From assembly GCA_024235395.1 (NCBI GenBank), contig JACKMK010000003.1, forward strand, positions 930,001-994,000: 64,000 nucleotides of DNA, given 5' to 3'. The position numbers and the translations under genes are program-made. Under the pieces are notes generated by a model, which saw only the letters and a list, made by a program, of their open reading frames with translations, was not told where the DNA came from and did not search any database. The DNA is from Chromatiaceae bacterium (GTDB lineage Bacteria > Pseudomonadota > Gammaproteobacteria > Chromatiales > Chromatiaceae). Shown in pieces: positions 54,427 to 63,575 of this stretch. Every line of letters starts with the position of its first letter. Positions within the stretch are counted from its first letter, which is position 1.

Positions 54427-54753
54427 TTAACGCTTCGGCATCCCCGGCATTCCCTGTATGCCGTGCTGCTGCATCTGCCGCTGCAGTTCCTGGACGCGCT
54501 TCTGCATCTCGTCGTTGAACGCCTTGACCTCGGCCGCGTCGAGCGCGCCATCGTGATTGCTGTCCATGTGATCGAACTGCTCGACGGTGGGTTTGAGGAA
54601 TTCGTCCTTGCTGACCTTGCCGTCCTGATTGGCGTCGAACTGTTTCATGAACAGTTCATCGAGGTTCGGCATCTGCGGCATCTGCGGCATCTGTGGCTGT
54701 TGTGCCATCGCGGATGCGCTGGCCAGAACGAAGGCAAACATGATCTTGTTCAC
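54427..54753 (-). CDS. Secreted EF-hand protein with Met/Pro-rich ends
   Basis: 108 residues from the GTG at 54753, which has AAGGAG upstream and gives a clean signal peptide (VNKIMFAFVLASASAMA). The mature protein begins QQPQMPQMPQMPN, then has two EF-hand loops, DANQDGKVSKDEF and DSNHDGALDAAEV, then a helical stretch and a GIQGMPGMPKR tail. It likely binds two calcium ions in the periplasm. The Met-Pro-Gln repeats at both ends might bind copper or serve as methionine-rich sinks; that is speculative. Confidence 0.82.
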   Translation of the reverse strand: MNKIMFAFVLASASAMAQQPQMPQMPQMPNLDELFMKQFDANQDGKVSKDEFLKPTVEQFDHMDSNHDGALDAAEVKAFNDEMQKRVQELQRQMQQHGIQGMPGMPKR

Positions 54754-54810
54754 GAAAAACAGTCTCCTTGTGGATGTCGCAGGCATTCGCCCGGACGTGG
54801 TTTCGGCGAC

Positions 54811-55167
54811 TCACCCGCCGCCGGTCAGGCGATCGGTCAAGTCGCGTTGGGCTTGTCGCAGCGCACGCTGTAGCTGTTGGCGCTGATGCTCAGTGAGTGG
54901 AGGGTCGAACACGTCGGTCCCGGCTTCGATGGCCGCGACGAAGGCATCGAGCGCGGTCTGCACGGAGGCCCCGGTGAGGTTATCGGGAAGCGTCGCCGCT
55001 TCCGATGTTTCGCCCTGGGCGACCGACACCACCTCCGCCGAACGCGGTATCAGCCGTTGGCGACCCTCGGTGTCGTCTTCGAATGCCGCCTTGAGCGGCG
55101 AGACCTTGCGCAAGACCGCGCCCTGAAACCGGAATCGTTCACCCAGACGCAGCTCATGGAATTTCAA
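54811..55167 (-). CDS. Small protein of unknown function
   Basis: 118 residues with a TTG start at 55167, spaced after AGGGG. The N-terminus (KFHELRLGERFRFQGAVLRKVSPLKAAF) looks like a small beta-barrel, then an acidic linker, a helix and a C-terminal Gln/Arg-rich helix (TEHQRQQLQRALRQAQRDL). No family recognised. Lies just before the EF-hand gene, same strand. Confidence 0.62.
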   Translation of the reverse strand: MKFHELRLGERFRFQGAVLRKVSPLKAAFEDDTEGRQRLIPRSAEVVSVAQGETSEAATLPDNLTGASVQTALDAFVAAIEAGTDVFDPPLTEHQRQQLQRALRQAQRDLTDRLTGGG

Positions 55168-55233
55168 GCAATCGTACCCCTACACCCTGCGGGGCAGCAT
55201 TCTAGAACCGCCGGCCGGCGTTATGGAAGCGTG

Positions 55234-55818
55234 TCAACCGGCCGCCGCGAGATTGGCAAAGTTGCCTGCGATATCCGTGGTGTCGATGTTTTCACCGATC
55301 TGGCGCCCGATCTGGGTGGTAGACAGCAGTCCCCTGATCGTCTGCGCGCCGGCCGCGCTGCGATCCACCACCAGCGCGTGCTGCCGCCCCATGCGCTTCA
55401 GCGTGGTCACGATGTCGCCGACCCGGGCGATCGAGACGTCCGCCATCTCGAGTACCTCGATCTTGTGCTGCGGGGTCATGATGTCGCGCACGGTCAGGTC
55501 ACTGCGCGCGGTACCGGATTCGCTGATGCGGCGCAGGATGCGCTCGCCGCTGAGATCCCTGGAGGTAACGATGCCGATCACCTGGTGCAACGGGCTGGTC
55601 ACGAACAAGAGCCGGACCCCACCCGCGATCATGTTCTGCTCGGCGTCGTCGATCGGTATGTTCGCCGAGACCGTCTCCGCGGCCACCGTTGTCAGGTCGG
55701 TCATCACATCCAACGCCGGGCTGTCCAGCGTCACCTGTTCCGGAAGGCTTTGGCGCGGGCGTTGGAACCCCACACCCGCATCCAGCGCCCCGGCGTTCAG
55801 CACACGGAATTGACTCAT
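55234..55818 (-). CDS. CBS-domain protein
   Basis: 194 residues containing a pair of CBS motifs (Bateman module): ALDVMTDLTTVAAETVSANIPIDDA with LLFVTSPLHQVIGIVTSRDL, and TVRDIMTPQHKIEVLEMAD with HALVVD. CBS pairs bind adenine nucleotides as energy or ligand sensors. No output domain is attached. The gene is divergent from rsuA. Confidence 0.88.
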   Translation of the reverse strand: MSQFRVLNAGALDAGVGFQRPRQSLPEQVTLDSPALDVMTDLTTVAAETVSANIPIDDAEQNMIAGGVRLLFVTSPLHQVIGIVTSRDLSGERILRRISESGTARSDLTVRDIMTPQHKIEVLEMADVSIARVGDIVTTLKRMGRQHALVVDRSAAGAQTIRGLLSTTQIGRQIGENIDTTDIAGNFANLAAAG

Positions 55819-55922
55819 GAGCGGACTCCGGTGATGGTTGTGCTCTCGGAAGATCCAATCCAGGCCCCTTCTCTGGCTAAGGTAGGCCGGACCGGGGAAA
55901 TTGCAATCTCTGAAGTGTCCAG

Positions 55923-56648
55923 GTGAGACTCGATCGCTTCGTCAGCCAGGCCGCTGGCATCTCGCGCAGCCAGGCACGTGGCGCGGTACGTGCGGGCCGG
56001 GTGGCGGTCGCCGGCGAACCGGTGCGTGACGCTGCGGCAAGCGTCGACGGCGTGGCGGCGGTGGAGCTCGACGGCCGCGCGTTGCGCCTGCCCGAGCCGT
56101 TGTACCTGATGTTGCACAAGCCCACCGGGCTACTCAGCGCGACCACCGACGGGCAACAGGCGACGGTGTTGTCGCTGCTGCCCGAGGCACTCGCGGCGCG
56201 CGTGCATCTGGTCGGCCGGTTGGACAAGGACACCAGCGGCCTGTTGTTGCTGACCGACGACGGCGATTGGTCGCACCGTATCACTGCGCCGCACAGCCGC
56301 TGTCCCAAGGTCTACCTTGCCGACCTCGCGGAACCGTTGACCGGGGACGCCGAATCGCGGCTCGGGCGGGGACTGCTGTTGCGCAGCGAACAGCGGCCCA
56401 CGCGCCCGGCCCATCTGCAGAGACTGGACACCAACAGGGTGCGCATCACGATCGACGAGGGGCGCTACCACCAGGTCAGACGCATGTTCGCGGCCCTCGG
56501 CAACCGCGTCGTTGCGCTGCATCGCGAATCGATTGGCGGCCTGTCGCTGGATCCGTCGCTGGACCCTGGACAATGGCGCCCGCTCAGCGTGCGCGAGCGC
56601 GCCGCGGTGCTGCCGGTGACGCATTCCAACGCGCGAGAAAGCGATTAG
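55923..56648 (+). CDS. rsuA: RsuA, 16S rRNA pseudouridine-516 synthase
   Basis: 241 residues with a GTG start at 55923. The S4 RNA-binding domain (MRLDRFVSQAAGISRSQAR) is followed by the synthase with catalytic Asp in GRLDKDTSGLLLLTDDGDWSH, KPTGLLSATTD and GRYHQVRRMFAALGN. The DDGDWSHRIT pattern and length favour RsuA over RluB/E/F. Confidence 0.92.
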   Translation: MRLDRFVSQAAGISRSQARGAVRAGRVAVAGEPVRDAAASVDGVAAVELDGRALRLPEPLYLMLHKPTGLLSATTDGQQATVLSLLPEALAARVHLVGRLDKDTSGLLLLTDDGDWSHRITAPHSRCPKVYLADLAEPLTGDAESRLGRGLLLRSEQRPTRPAHLQRLDTNRVRITIDEGRYHQVRRMFAALGNRVVALHRESIGGLSLDPSLDPGQWRPLSVRERAAVLPVTHSNARESD

Positions 56649-56696
56649 ACTGCAGTACAGAGGGCGCCCTCGCTGTGGCGCGACCAGGACTGCCTC

Positions 56697-57143
56697 ATGA
56701 AAAGAACGGGCCCGGATGCCAGGCACCAAGCGCGTCGATTCATCCGCCATCCCGCGCGGATGCCGATCCATTTCGATCTACAGGGCCGTACCGACGGGCG
56801 GGACGAATACCTGCGCAATGTCGGCGAGGGCGGTCTTTGTTTCACGACCGAGGAGGCCTTGCGACCGGGACGGTCGATCCGCCTGACGATTCCGGTGTTC
56901 GCCGAGCGCTATCAGGTAGAGGCGACGGTGGCCTGGTGCCGGCCGGCCGAAGCGGGCTTCGAGGTCGGGGTAAGGTTCATGACCCCCCAGGACCGATTCT
57001 GCGTGCGCATGGTCGAGCAGCTCTGCTACATCGAGGACTATCGCAACCAGGTCGAACGCGAAGAGGGGCGGCAGATGACCCGTGAGCAGGCCGCCGAGGA
57101 ATGGATCGAGCGGTTTGCGGAGGTGTTTCCGGGGCTGCATTGA
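56697..57143 (+). CDS. PilZ-domain protein with altered motif
   Basis: 148 residues. PilZ fold with the RxxxR arm (RRFIRHPARMPI), but the second motif reads NVGEGGL, with Gly in place of the usual Ser of [D/N]xSxxG, so c-di-GMP binding may be weak. A C-terminal helical tail (VEREEGRQMTREQAAEEWIERF) is added. It is convergent with fpr. A second, canonical PilZ gene is at 49507-49821. Confidence 0.85.
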   Translation: MKRTGPDARHQARRFIRHPARMPIHFDLQGRTDGRDEYLRNVGEGGLCFTTEEALRPGRSIRLTIPVFAERYQVEATVAWCRPAEAGFEVGVRFMTPQDRFCVRMVEQLCYIEDYRNQVEREEGRQMTREQAAEEWIERFAEVFPGLH

Positions 57144-57158
57144 GCCCCGGCATCTCGT

Positions 57159-57905
57159 TCAGTGGTACTTTTCGGTGCTGATGTGGCCCGGTTCGCGGCG
57201 CCGGTGGCGGCGCAGCCCGCGGGTCTCGAGCGTCAGCAGTGCGTCGCTGATCATGCCGGAGTGTCCACACAGCATCACATGGCTGTGCTCGGTATCCAGT
57301 TCCACGCCGACATGCTGCTCCAGCCGTCCGTCGGCCAGCGCCTGGGTGATACGGCACGGCAGGCCGTTGTCCACGGCCTCGCCGGTGACGAAGGGCACGA
57401 AGCGAAAACGCTCCGGATGCTGCATCTGCAGGCGTGCAATCAGGTCGCTGTAGCCGAGGTTCTGGAGATAGCGTACGCCGTAGCCGAGGATCACGTGCTC
57501 GAAGCGCTCCCAGGGTTCGTCCGTCTGCAGCATGGAAAGGAATGGGCCGACGCCGGTACCGGTCGCGAGCAGCCACAGGTTGCGCGCGCTGGCCGGCACC
57601 TCGTCCAGCGTCAGCAAGCCATTCGCGGAGTCGGTCAGCCAGACCTGGTCACCCGCCTCGAGCGTCGCCAGTCGGCTGCTCAGCGGGCCCTGGGGCACGA
57701 TATTGAAGAAGATCTCGAGCACCGGCTCGTGCGGCGGATTCACCAGCGAGTAGGGACGACCGACCCGTTCGCCATCGAGATCGACACCGATCCGGATGAA
57801 CTGGCCGGCGACGAACGGCGGCCCCTCGGCCTCGATCGCCAGCGAATAATGCGTATCGTTCCAGCGCGTCTTGCGGGCCACGCGGCCACTCATCCATTGC
57901 GTCAT
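57159..57905 (-). CDS. fpr: Ferredoxin/flavodoxin-NADP+ reductase
   Basis: 248 residues. FAD-binding RPYSLVNPPHEP, NADP-binding GTGVGPFLSM and CGHSGMISDALLTL, with a C-terminus ending HISTEKYH, the aromatic-end type of bacterial subclass I Fpr. It shuttles electrons between NADPH and ferredoxin or flavodoxin, often under oxidative stress. Confidence 0.94.
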   Translation of the reverse strand: MTQWMSGRVARKTRWNDTHYSLAIEAEGPPFVAGQFIRIGVDLDGERVGRPYSLVNPPHEPVLEIFFNIVPQGPLSSRLATLEAGDQVWLTDSANGLLTLDEVPASARNLWLLATGTGVGPFLSMLQTDEPWERFEHVILGYGVRYLQNLGYSDLIARLQMQHPERFRFVPFVTGEAVDNGLPCRITQALADGRLEQHVGVELDTEHSHVMLCGHSGMISDALLTLETRGLRRHRRREPGHISTEKYH

Positions 57906-58034
57906 CTCGTACCTCCGACCGCTAAATTAGTGGCGTGTGGCGCGAAAGCAACCCGGAGACGTCTCCGGTAATGCCGCCGGGCAGGGAAAGTGCCGGCAAG
58001 CTGTGGCAGACTCGCCGCCTCGTTCGGGTGACGC

Positions 58035-58511
58035 ATGGGGAAAAGGCCGGTGAAGGGATGGCGCGGTGTCGCGGGCCTGCTGGTATTCGTGGCGATGGCC
58101 GGATTCGCGTACCTCGGCGCGCGGTATTGGCAGGCGGGGACGACGGGTTACCGCAGGCTGCCGGCGGCCGCCGACTGCGAACTGAGCTCCGGCAGCTGTC
58201 GCACCCGGCTGGGCGACGGATGGGTGGAGTTCTCGATCGAGCCACGCACCCTGCCGTTGATGCAGCCATTGCGCCTTGCGGTGCGCACGCAGGGTATCGC
58301 GGCGGCCGCGGTCGCGGTCGATATCCGCGGCCTGAACATGCAGATGGGTCTGAACCGCACCGCGCTGCGGCAGGATCGGGAAGGGGTGTGGAGCGGCGAG
58401 ACCATATTGCCGATCTGCAGCCAGCGGCGCATGGAGTGGGAGGCCGCCGTGCAGATCGATGCGGATCAGGGCGTCGAGATACCGTTTCTTTTCGCCACGA
58501 CGCGGTCGTGA
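58035..58511 (+). CDS. Membrane-anchored protein of unknown function
   Basis: 158 residues with one N-terminal membrane helix (GVAGLLVFVAMAGFAYLGA) and a mainly beta-type periplasmic part. DCELSSGSCRTRL, VEFSIEPRTLPLMQPLRLAV and DIRGLNMQMGLNRTALRQ are notable; three Cys residues may form a disulfide. The GLNMQMG stretch is similar to small proteins found beside cytochrome oxidase or SCO genes, but no family is certain. It is 127 bp before a cytochrome c gene. Confidence 0.7.
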   Translation: MGKRPVKGWRGVAGLLVFVAMAGFAYLGARYWQAGTTGYRRLPAAADCELSSGSCRTRLGDGWVEFSIEPRTLPLMQPLRLAVRTQGIAAAAVAVDIRGLNMQMGLNRTALRQDREGVWSGETILPICSQRRMEWEAAVQIDADQGVEIPFLFATTRS

Positions 58512-58638
58512 AAGCCACCTCGTCGGTTTGCCTACTTAAGCGTCTTCTGATATAAACGCGAGCCGAATCCGGGCACATGGGTCGGTCGGCGAGCGCTTGT
58601 GGGCCCGACCACTGTGGCCGATCTGCCGGGGGGCGCCA

Positions 58639-58944
58639 ATGCGGATTTTCGCGATCGCTGCCATGCTGGCGCAATTCGGGGTCTGTGGGGCCGCACAGGC
58701 CGCGGACACGGCGGCAGGGCGGATCAAGTTCGCGCTATGCGCAGGCTGTCATGGGCCGACCGGAGCCGGCAATGCGGAGATGCGCTATCCGGCACTGGCG
58801 GGACGGGATGCCGCGTTCGTGGCTGCGCAGTTGCGCGCCTTCAAATCCGGCACCCGCGACAACCCGACGATGAGGGCGATGGCCGCAGGCTTGAGCGATG
58901 TCGATATCGACAACCTCGCCGCCTACATCGCGACCCTCAGATGA
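58639..58944 (+). CDS. Small monoheme cytochrome c (c5/c553-like)
   Basis: 101 residues from the ATG at 58639, chosen for the signal peptide (MRIFAIAAMLAQFGVCGAAQA). One heme site, CAGCHG, and a Met ligand candidate in TMRAMAAGLSDVDIDNLAAYI. Periplasmic electron carrier. The next gene encodes diheme cytochrome c4, which this domain resembles. Confidence 0.9.
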   Translation: MRIFAIAAMLAQFGVCGAAQAADTAAGRIKFALCAGCHGPTGAGNAEMRYPALAGRDAAFVAAQLRAFKSGTRDNPTMRAMAAGLSDVDIDNLAAYIATLR

Positions 58945-59010
58945 GCTGGGGCGCAGGGGGCCGGCCATGAACCTTTGTTTAACGCTTTCCAACGTACCTG
59001 GATGGTCCAT

Positions 59011-59616
59011 ATGAAAAATTTTTCTCTGATCGCCTCTCTCGCAGGTCTCATCGCGGTGGCCCCGGCCATGGCGGCGGGTGACATCGAAGCCGGAAAGACC
59101 AAATCCGCGATGTGCATGGCGTGCCACGGTACCGATGGCAACAGCGCCGCCCCGAATTTCCCGAGACTTGCCGGACAGCACGCGGACTACCTGGTCAAGC
59201 AGCTGTCCAACTTCAAGTCGGGTGACCGCACCGATGCGACGATGAACGGCATGGCCGCGGCACTCAGCGATCAGGACATGGCGGATCTGGCGGCATTCTA
59301 TGCAGCGCAAAAGGGGGCGGTCGGCAGTGCCGCGCAAGACAAGGTCGTGCTTGGCGAGTCGTTGTACCGTGCCGGTAACGCCGCGAGTGGCGTCTCCGCC
59401 TGTGCCGCCTGTCACGGTCCGGCCGGTGGCGGCAACCCGATGGCCAAGTTCCCCAGCCTGAGCGGCCAGCACGCCGACTACACCGTCACGCAGCTGAAGA
59501 ACTTCCGCGCCGGCACGCGTGCGAACGATGCCGGTTCGATGATGCGCGGCGTGGCAAAAAAGATGACCGACGCCGAGATCGACGCCGTCGCGCAGTACAT
59601 CCAGGGGCTGCATTGA
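59011..59616 (+). CDS. Diheme cytochrome c4
   Basis: 201 residues from the ATG at 59011 with signal peptide MKNFSLIASLAGLIAVAPAMA. Two similar domains, each with a CxxCH heme site (CMACHG and CAACHG) and a Met ligand region (MNGMAAALSDQDM and MMRGVAKKMTDAEI). It donates electrons to terminal oxidases such as cbb3. A strong terminator follows. The order c4-dsbA-EEP-GGDEF is conserved in Pseudomonas and relatives. Confidence 0.94.
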   Translation: MKNFSLIASLAGLIAVAPAMAAGDIEAGKTKSAMCMACHGTDGNSAAPNFPRLAGQHADYLVKQLSNFKSGDRTDATMNGMAAALSDQDMADLAAFYAAQKGAVGSAAQDKVVLGESLYRAGNAASGVSACAACHGPAGGGNPMAKFPSLSGQHADYTVTQLKNFRAGTRANDAGSMMRGVAKKMTDAEIDAVAQYIQGLH

Positions 59617-59643
59617 TCGCAGGCCGATTGCGAGTTGGCAAAG

Positions 59644-59667
59644 AAGGCGGCGCAAGCCGCCTTTTTT
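59644..59667 (+). terminator. Intrinsic terminator after cytochrome c4
   Basis: AAGGCGGC, GCAA loop, GCCGCCTT followed by a T-run. An 8-bp stem with a tetraloop. Confidence 0.92.
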
Positions 59668-59846
59668 GTTTGTGGTGGAGCCGCTTGCGTGCCGCTGCGA
59701 CGCTGGCGGGCCTCGGCGGCGCGGCCGGTGGCGATCCCCCGGCGGCTGCGGTTGCAGTGGCCCGGTGCAACGCGCCAGAATGCCGACACGAGTGACTTCC
59801 ACCGTCGAACTCGCGACCCGACAGGCGGTCTTACCGGCGGTGCATT

Positions 59847-60509
59847 ATGAAAAAACGGAGTCTGAGTGTGAGACAAGCCATCGTGACCCTGTTGACGGGG
59901 TTTCTGCTGATCGCCGGCGCTGCCGGGGCCAAGACCTTCGAAGAAGGGCTGCAGTACGTGCGGATCGACCCGCAGCCGCCGGTCGGAACCGGTGAGGATG
60001 TCGAGGTCCTTGAATTCTTCTGGTACGGCTGCCCGCATTGCCGCGACTTCGAGCCGGTGGTCTCGAAGTGGGCCAGCGGTCTGCCGGCCAATGTGAAATT
60101 CACCCAGGTGCCGGTGCTGTTCGGCGGGCCGGCCGACCTGCATGCGCAGATGTACTACGCGCTCGAAGGCATGGGTGAGTTGGCGCGGCTGCACGAAAAG
60201 CTGTTCCATGCGATGCATGTCGACAAGAACAAGCTGCGCGATCGCGCCGCGGTGGATGCCTTCATGCAGCAGAACGGCGTCGATCTGGCCAAGTTCAACG
60301 AGGCGATGAGTTCGTTCGCGGTCGCTGCGAAGGTCAACCGGGCGCGTGCGCTGATGCGCCGCTATGGCATCCGCGGTGTCCCGGCGTTGGTCGTCGATGG
60401 CCGTTACCGCAGTGGAAGCGGATTCGCCAGCTACGCGGAGATGACTGAAGTTGCCGATTTCGTGGTCGCTAAGGTGTTGGCACAACGCAAGGCGCAGGCT
60501 AGCCGCTGA
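59847..60509 (+). CDS. dsbA: DsbA, periplasmic thiol-disulfide oxidase
   Basis: 220 residues with a signal peptide (ends near GAAGA). Active site FFWYGCPHCRDFEP (CPHC), a helical insert, and the cis-Pro loop RGVPALVVDGRY. It introduces disulfides into exported proteins. Start ATG at 59847; a later GTG (SVRQ) is possible. Confidence 0.94.
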   Translation: MKKRSLSVRQAIVTLLTGFLLIAGAAGAKTFEEGLQYVRIDPQPPVGTGEDVEVLEFFWYGCPHCRDFEPVVSKWASGLPANVKFTQVPVLFGGPADLHAQMYYALEGMGELARLHEKLFHAMHVDKNKLRDRAAVDAFMQQNGVDLAKFNEAMSSFAVAAKVNRARALMRRYGIRGVPALVVDGRYRSGSGFASYAEMTEVADFVVAKVLAQRKAQASR

Positions 60510-60512
60510 ATC

Positions 60513-61334
60513 ATGGACCTCATTCGACAAGGCACGGGTGGCCCCAGCGGGCCCGACGCGGCCGACCTGCAGGCGGCGGGTCGGGGACTGCGTCTGCTCA
60601 GCTACAACATCCAGGCCGGTGTCGACACGCGCCACTACCGTGAGTACGTGACCAAGGGCTGGAAACACCTGCTGCCCAACCGCGAGCGCCTGCGCAATCT
60701 CAACCTGATTGCCGACATGATCCACGGCTACGACCTGGTCGGGTTGCAGGAGGTCGATTCGGGCAGCCTGCGCAGTGGTTTCGTCGATATGACCGAGTAC
60801 CTGGCAAACCGCAGCGGTTATCCGCACTGGTACCGTCAGGTGAATCGCAACATGGGCGTGCTCGCCCAGCACAGCAACGGGTTTTTGAGCCGTATCCGAC
60901 CGACCCGGGTCAGCAATCACCGCTTGCCGCCGGGTAACGGCCGCGGGGCGATGCTGCTCGAGTTTGGCGAGGGACCGGAGGCGCTGGTGGTGTGCAGCAT
61001 GCACCTCGCGCTGAGCCGCCGGGTACGCACCCGGCAGCTCGATTTCATCAACGATCTGGTCGGCGAGCGACGCCACCTGGTGGTCATGGGTGATCTGAAC
61101 GCAGGCTGCGACAGCAGCGAGGTACGCGCGTTCATCGAAAAGACCGGTCTGACCGAACCGGCCTGTGACCAGGCCACCTTCCCCAGCTGGCGCCCGGTGC
61201 GGCGTATCGATCACATCCTGGTCTCGCACGCGCTCGAGGTCAGGAACACCCGGGTCGTCGATTATGCGCTGTCCGACCATCTGCCCATCTGTGTCGAGCT
61301 GGAGTTGCCCGAGGGCATCCGCCTGGCGGCCTGA
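60513..61334 (+). CDS. Endonuclease/exonuclease/phosphatase-family protein
   Basis: 273 residues. LRLLSYNIQAGVD, VGLQEVDSGSL, VVMGDLNAGC and SDHLPICVELEL are the EEP metal and catalytic motifs. No signal peptide, so cytoplasmic. It follows dsbA by 3 bp and precedes the GGDEF gene, an order typical of pseudomonads. Substrate (nucleic acid, lipid or phosphoester) is unknown. Confidence 0.9.
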   Translation: MDLIRQGTGGPSGPDAADLQAAGRGLRLLSYNIQAGVDTRHYREYVTKGWKHLLPNRERLRNLNLIADMIHGYDLVGLQEVDSGSLRSGFVDMTEYLANRSGYPHWYRQVNRNMGVLAQHSNGFLSRIRPTRVSNHRLPPGNGRGAMLLEFGEGPEALVVCSMHLALSRRVRTRQLDFINDLVGERRHLVVMGDLNAGCDSSEVRAFIEKTGLTEPACDQATFPSWRPVRRIDHILVSHALEVRNTRVVDYALSDHLPICVELELPEGIRLAA

Positions 61335-61354
61335 GACGTGGTGACGCGCCCTCT

Positions 61355-62881
61355 ATGACCGACTGGCGGGAACGCTACCTGCAACTGGCAGATCAGAACG
61401 AACGTGCCGAGCAGAGCCACGCCGACGCCGAACGCGAGCTGATCCGCCTGGTGACGCGGCTGTGCGTCGCCACGTCCGGGTTGGACCCGGTACTCGATCC
61501 CCACCTGAATCGTTTGCGCCAGGCGGCCAAGGGCGGCAAGGCCGAGACCCTGCTGCGACGCGCCGACGAGTTTGCCGACTCGCTGGTCAGCGCGACCGAG
61601 GAGCGCATGCGCCCCGGTGTCATCGCGATGCTGCTCGAACGGTACGGTGCCGCGCAGCGCCAGGTCGACGAGGCGCTGAAGCTCTGGGCCGCGGTCGCGG
61701 CGGATCCCGCGGCCGCCAGCGATGCGCAACTCGATCGGCTGGCGGACGCGCTGCGCAACAGTCTGGCCGCCGGCGCGGAGCGTGAAGCGTCGCGGCCGGG
61801 GCTGCTCGGCCGACTGATAGGCAAGTCCGGGCACAAGGACGACCTGCCGCCCAACCGCGTGCTGCTCGACCTGCTGCAGGCGGTCGAATGGCCCGACAGT
61901 CTGGTCGACCAGGTCTCGGCCTTTCGCACCGAGTTGCTGGAGGAGGGCAAGGAGGACGCCTGGGTCCACGTGGTGCGCGAGATCAGCGATCTCGCGGTGC
62001 GCGCAATGCAGCAGTCGCAGCTCGATGCGCAGTCCGCGGAGTCCTTCCTCACCGCGCTCAACCAGCGCCTCGAAGAGCTTGACCGACACATGCACGACGA
62101 GGCGCAGCGGCGCGTCGAATCACAGGCGAGCGGCGAACGGCTCGGCCAGTCGATGGACAGCGCGGTCGGCTCGTTGACCGAGAGTGTGCGCAGCAGTGTG
62201 AGTCTCTCGGAGTTGCAGGCCAACGTGATCCGCACGCTGGACCGCATGCAGACGCAGGTCCGCGAACACCTGCTGGATGAGAATGCCCGTCGCGAAAAGG
62301 CCGAGGACGAGGCGGGCGTGCTGCGCGGCCGCCTGCGGCAGCTCGAGCAGGACACCTTCGACCTGCGCCGCCAGGTGGCACAGACGCGCCGTGCCGCGAT
62401 GCGCGATCCCTTGACCGGGCTGGCCAATCGGCGGGCCTACGATGAGCGCGTTGCCCAGGAATTCGCGCGTTGGAAGCGCTTCGGCGGGCCATTGGCACTG
62501 TTGGTGCTGGACGTGGACGACTTCAAGCAGATCAACGATCAGTTCGGTCACAAATCCGGCGACAAGGCGTTGATCATGATCGCCAAGATTCTCGAGGAGC
62601 GACTGCGCGAGACCGACTTCATCGCACGCTTCGGTGGCGAGGAGTTTGTCGTGCTGTTGATCGGTGCCGAGCGCGACGATGCCCTGCGCCTCGCCGACGG
62701 CATGCGACAGGCGGTCGCCGAGGGCGGTCTGCACGCCAGCGGAAAGCCGGTCAAGGTCACGGTATCGGTGGGCATGGCGTCGTTTGCGGATGCCGACACG
62801 CCCGAGGTGGTGTTCGAGCGCGCCGATGGGGCCCTGTATCAGGCGAAGCGCACGGGCAAGAATCGCGTCACCGCCGGCTGA
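61355..62881 (+). CDS. Diguanylate cyclase (GGDEF) with long helical sensor region
   Basis: 508 residues. Residues 1-340 are helical and end in a coiled coil (EKAEDEAGVLRGRLRQLEQD). The GGDEF domain (about 345-508) has FGGEEFVVLL as the active site and RETD five residues ahead, matching the RxxD inhibitory I-site. It makes c-di-GMP, which the two PilZ proteins in this window could bind. Confidence 0.93.
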   Translation: MTDWRERYLQLADQNERAEQSHADAERELIRLVTRLCVATSGLDPVLDPHLNRLRQAAKGGKAETLLRRADEFADSLVSATEERMRPGVIAMLLERYGAAQRQVDEALKLWAAVAADPAAASDAQLDRLADALRNSLAAGAEREASRPGLLGRLIGKSGHKDDLPPNRVLLDLLQAVEWPDSLVDQVSAFRTELLEEGKEDAWVHVVREISDLAVRAMQQSQLDAQSAESFLTALNQRLEELDRHMHDEAQRRVESQASGERLGQSMDSAVGSLTESVRSSVSLSELQANVIRTLDRMQTQVREHLLDENARREKAEDEAGVLRGRLRQLEQDTFDLRRQVAQTRRAAMRDPLTGLANRRAYDERVAQEFARWKRFGGPLALLVLDVDDFKQINDQFGHKSGDKALIMIAKILEERLRETDFIARFGGEEFVVLLIGAERDDALRLADGMRQAVAEGGLHASGKPVKVTVSVGMASFADADTPEVVFERADGALYQAKRTGKNRVTAG

Positions 62882-62887
62882 CGGTCA

Positions 62888-63487
62888 TCACGCCGAGGGA
62901 TCGCGAGCCGGTGACGCGGTGCCACACGGCATGAGGTATCCTGCCCAGGCGTAGCGCCAGCTCTGGCCCGAGGCGTGCTGCAGGCGTTCCAGCAACAGAT
63001 CGCTGGGACTGGCCTCGCCGGGAAACACATTTCGCAATTCGATCAACGACCGGCCGCTGATCGCGTGTCCACGCCAGTCCAGCCGGTGCGGAGACCAGCG
63101 CCTGCCGCAGCCGATGCACGGCGGCGTCGAATCGGTTTCCAGCCATTCCCGCAGCTGCGCCTGCCAGTCGGGCAGGCGGGTGCGACATGCCGGGCAGCGC
63201 GGTTTGACCGTATTCGGCCCGGTGACCAGCCGGGGACTCGCCAGCGGGCCGTGAAGGGCGACATGGCAGAACTGCATATCGCCGTCGGCGGCGGGTTGCA
63301 TCTGCAGGAAGGGTGAACAGCCGGCATACACCACGTGTCGACTGAAGCCATCGCCGGCGGTGAAGGTGCAATCGTCGAGTGCCGCATCGATGATCCGCAG
63401 TTCGCGCAGCACCCGGGTGATCCCGGAGAGCGGGACGGCGACGAAGGGGTCTTGCGGAGCGAGGAACAGGCTGGTGAGTTGTGCCAT
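62888..63487 (-). CDS. Conserved-looking protein with zinc-ribbon motif
   Basis: 199 residues from the ATG at 63487. Two Cys pairs, CPACRTRLPDW and CIGCGRRW, look like a zinc ribbon in the centre; the N-terminus (QLTSLFLAPQDPFVAVPLSGI) and C-terminus lack other motifs. Pseudomonas has an unknown protein of similar size in the same position after the GGDEF gene, which supports a real, conserved gene. Function unknown. It is convergent with the GGDEF gene. Confidence 0.78.
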   Translation of the reverse strand: MAQLTSLFLAPQDPFVAVPLSGITRVLRELRIIDAALDDCTFTAGDGFSRHVVYAGCSPFLQMQPAADGDMQFCHVALHGPLASPRLVTGPNTVKPRCPACRTRLPDWQAQLREWLETDSTPPCIGCGRRWSPHRLDWRGHAISGRSLIELRNVFPGEASPSDLLLERLQHASGQSWRYAWAGYLMPCGTASPARDPSA

Positions 63488-63575
63488 TGCCGGGATGGTG
63501 GCGTAGCTGCCGACCGCGGGCAAGCGCGGGCATTGCGGATCCGTCGGGGTTGGCGGCCGACTGCAGGTAGGATCA

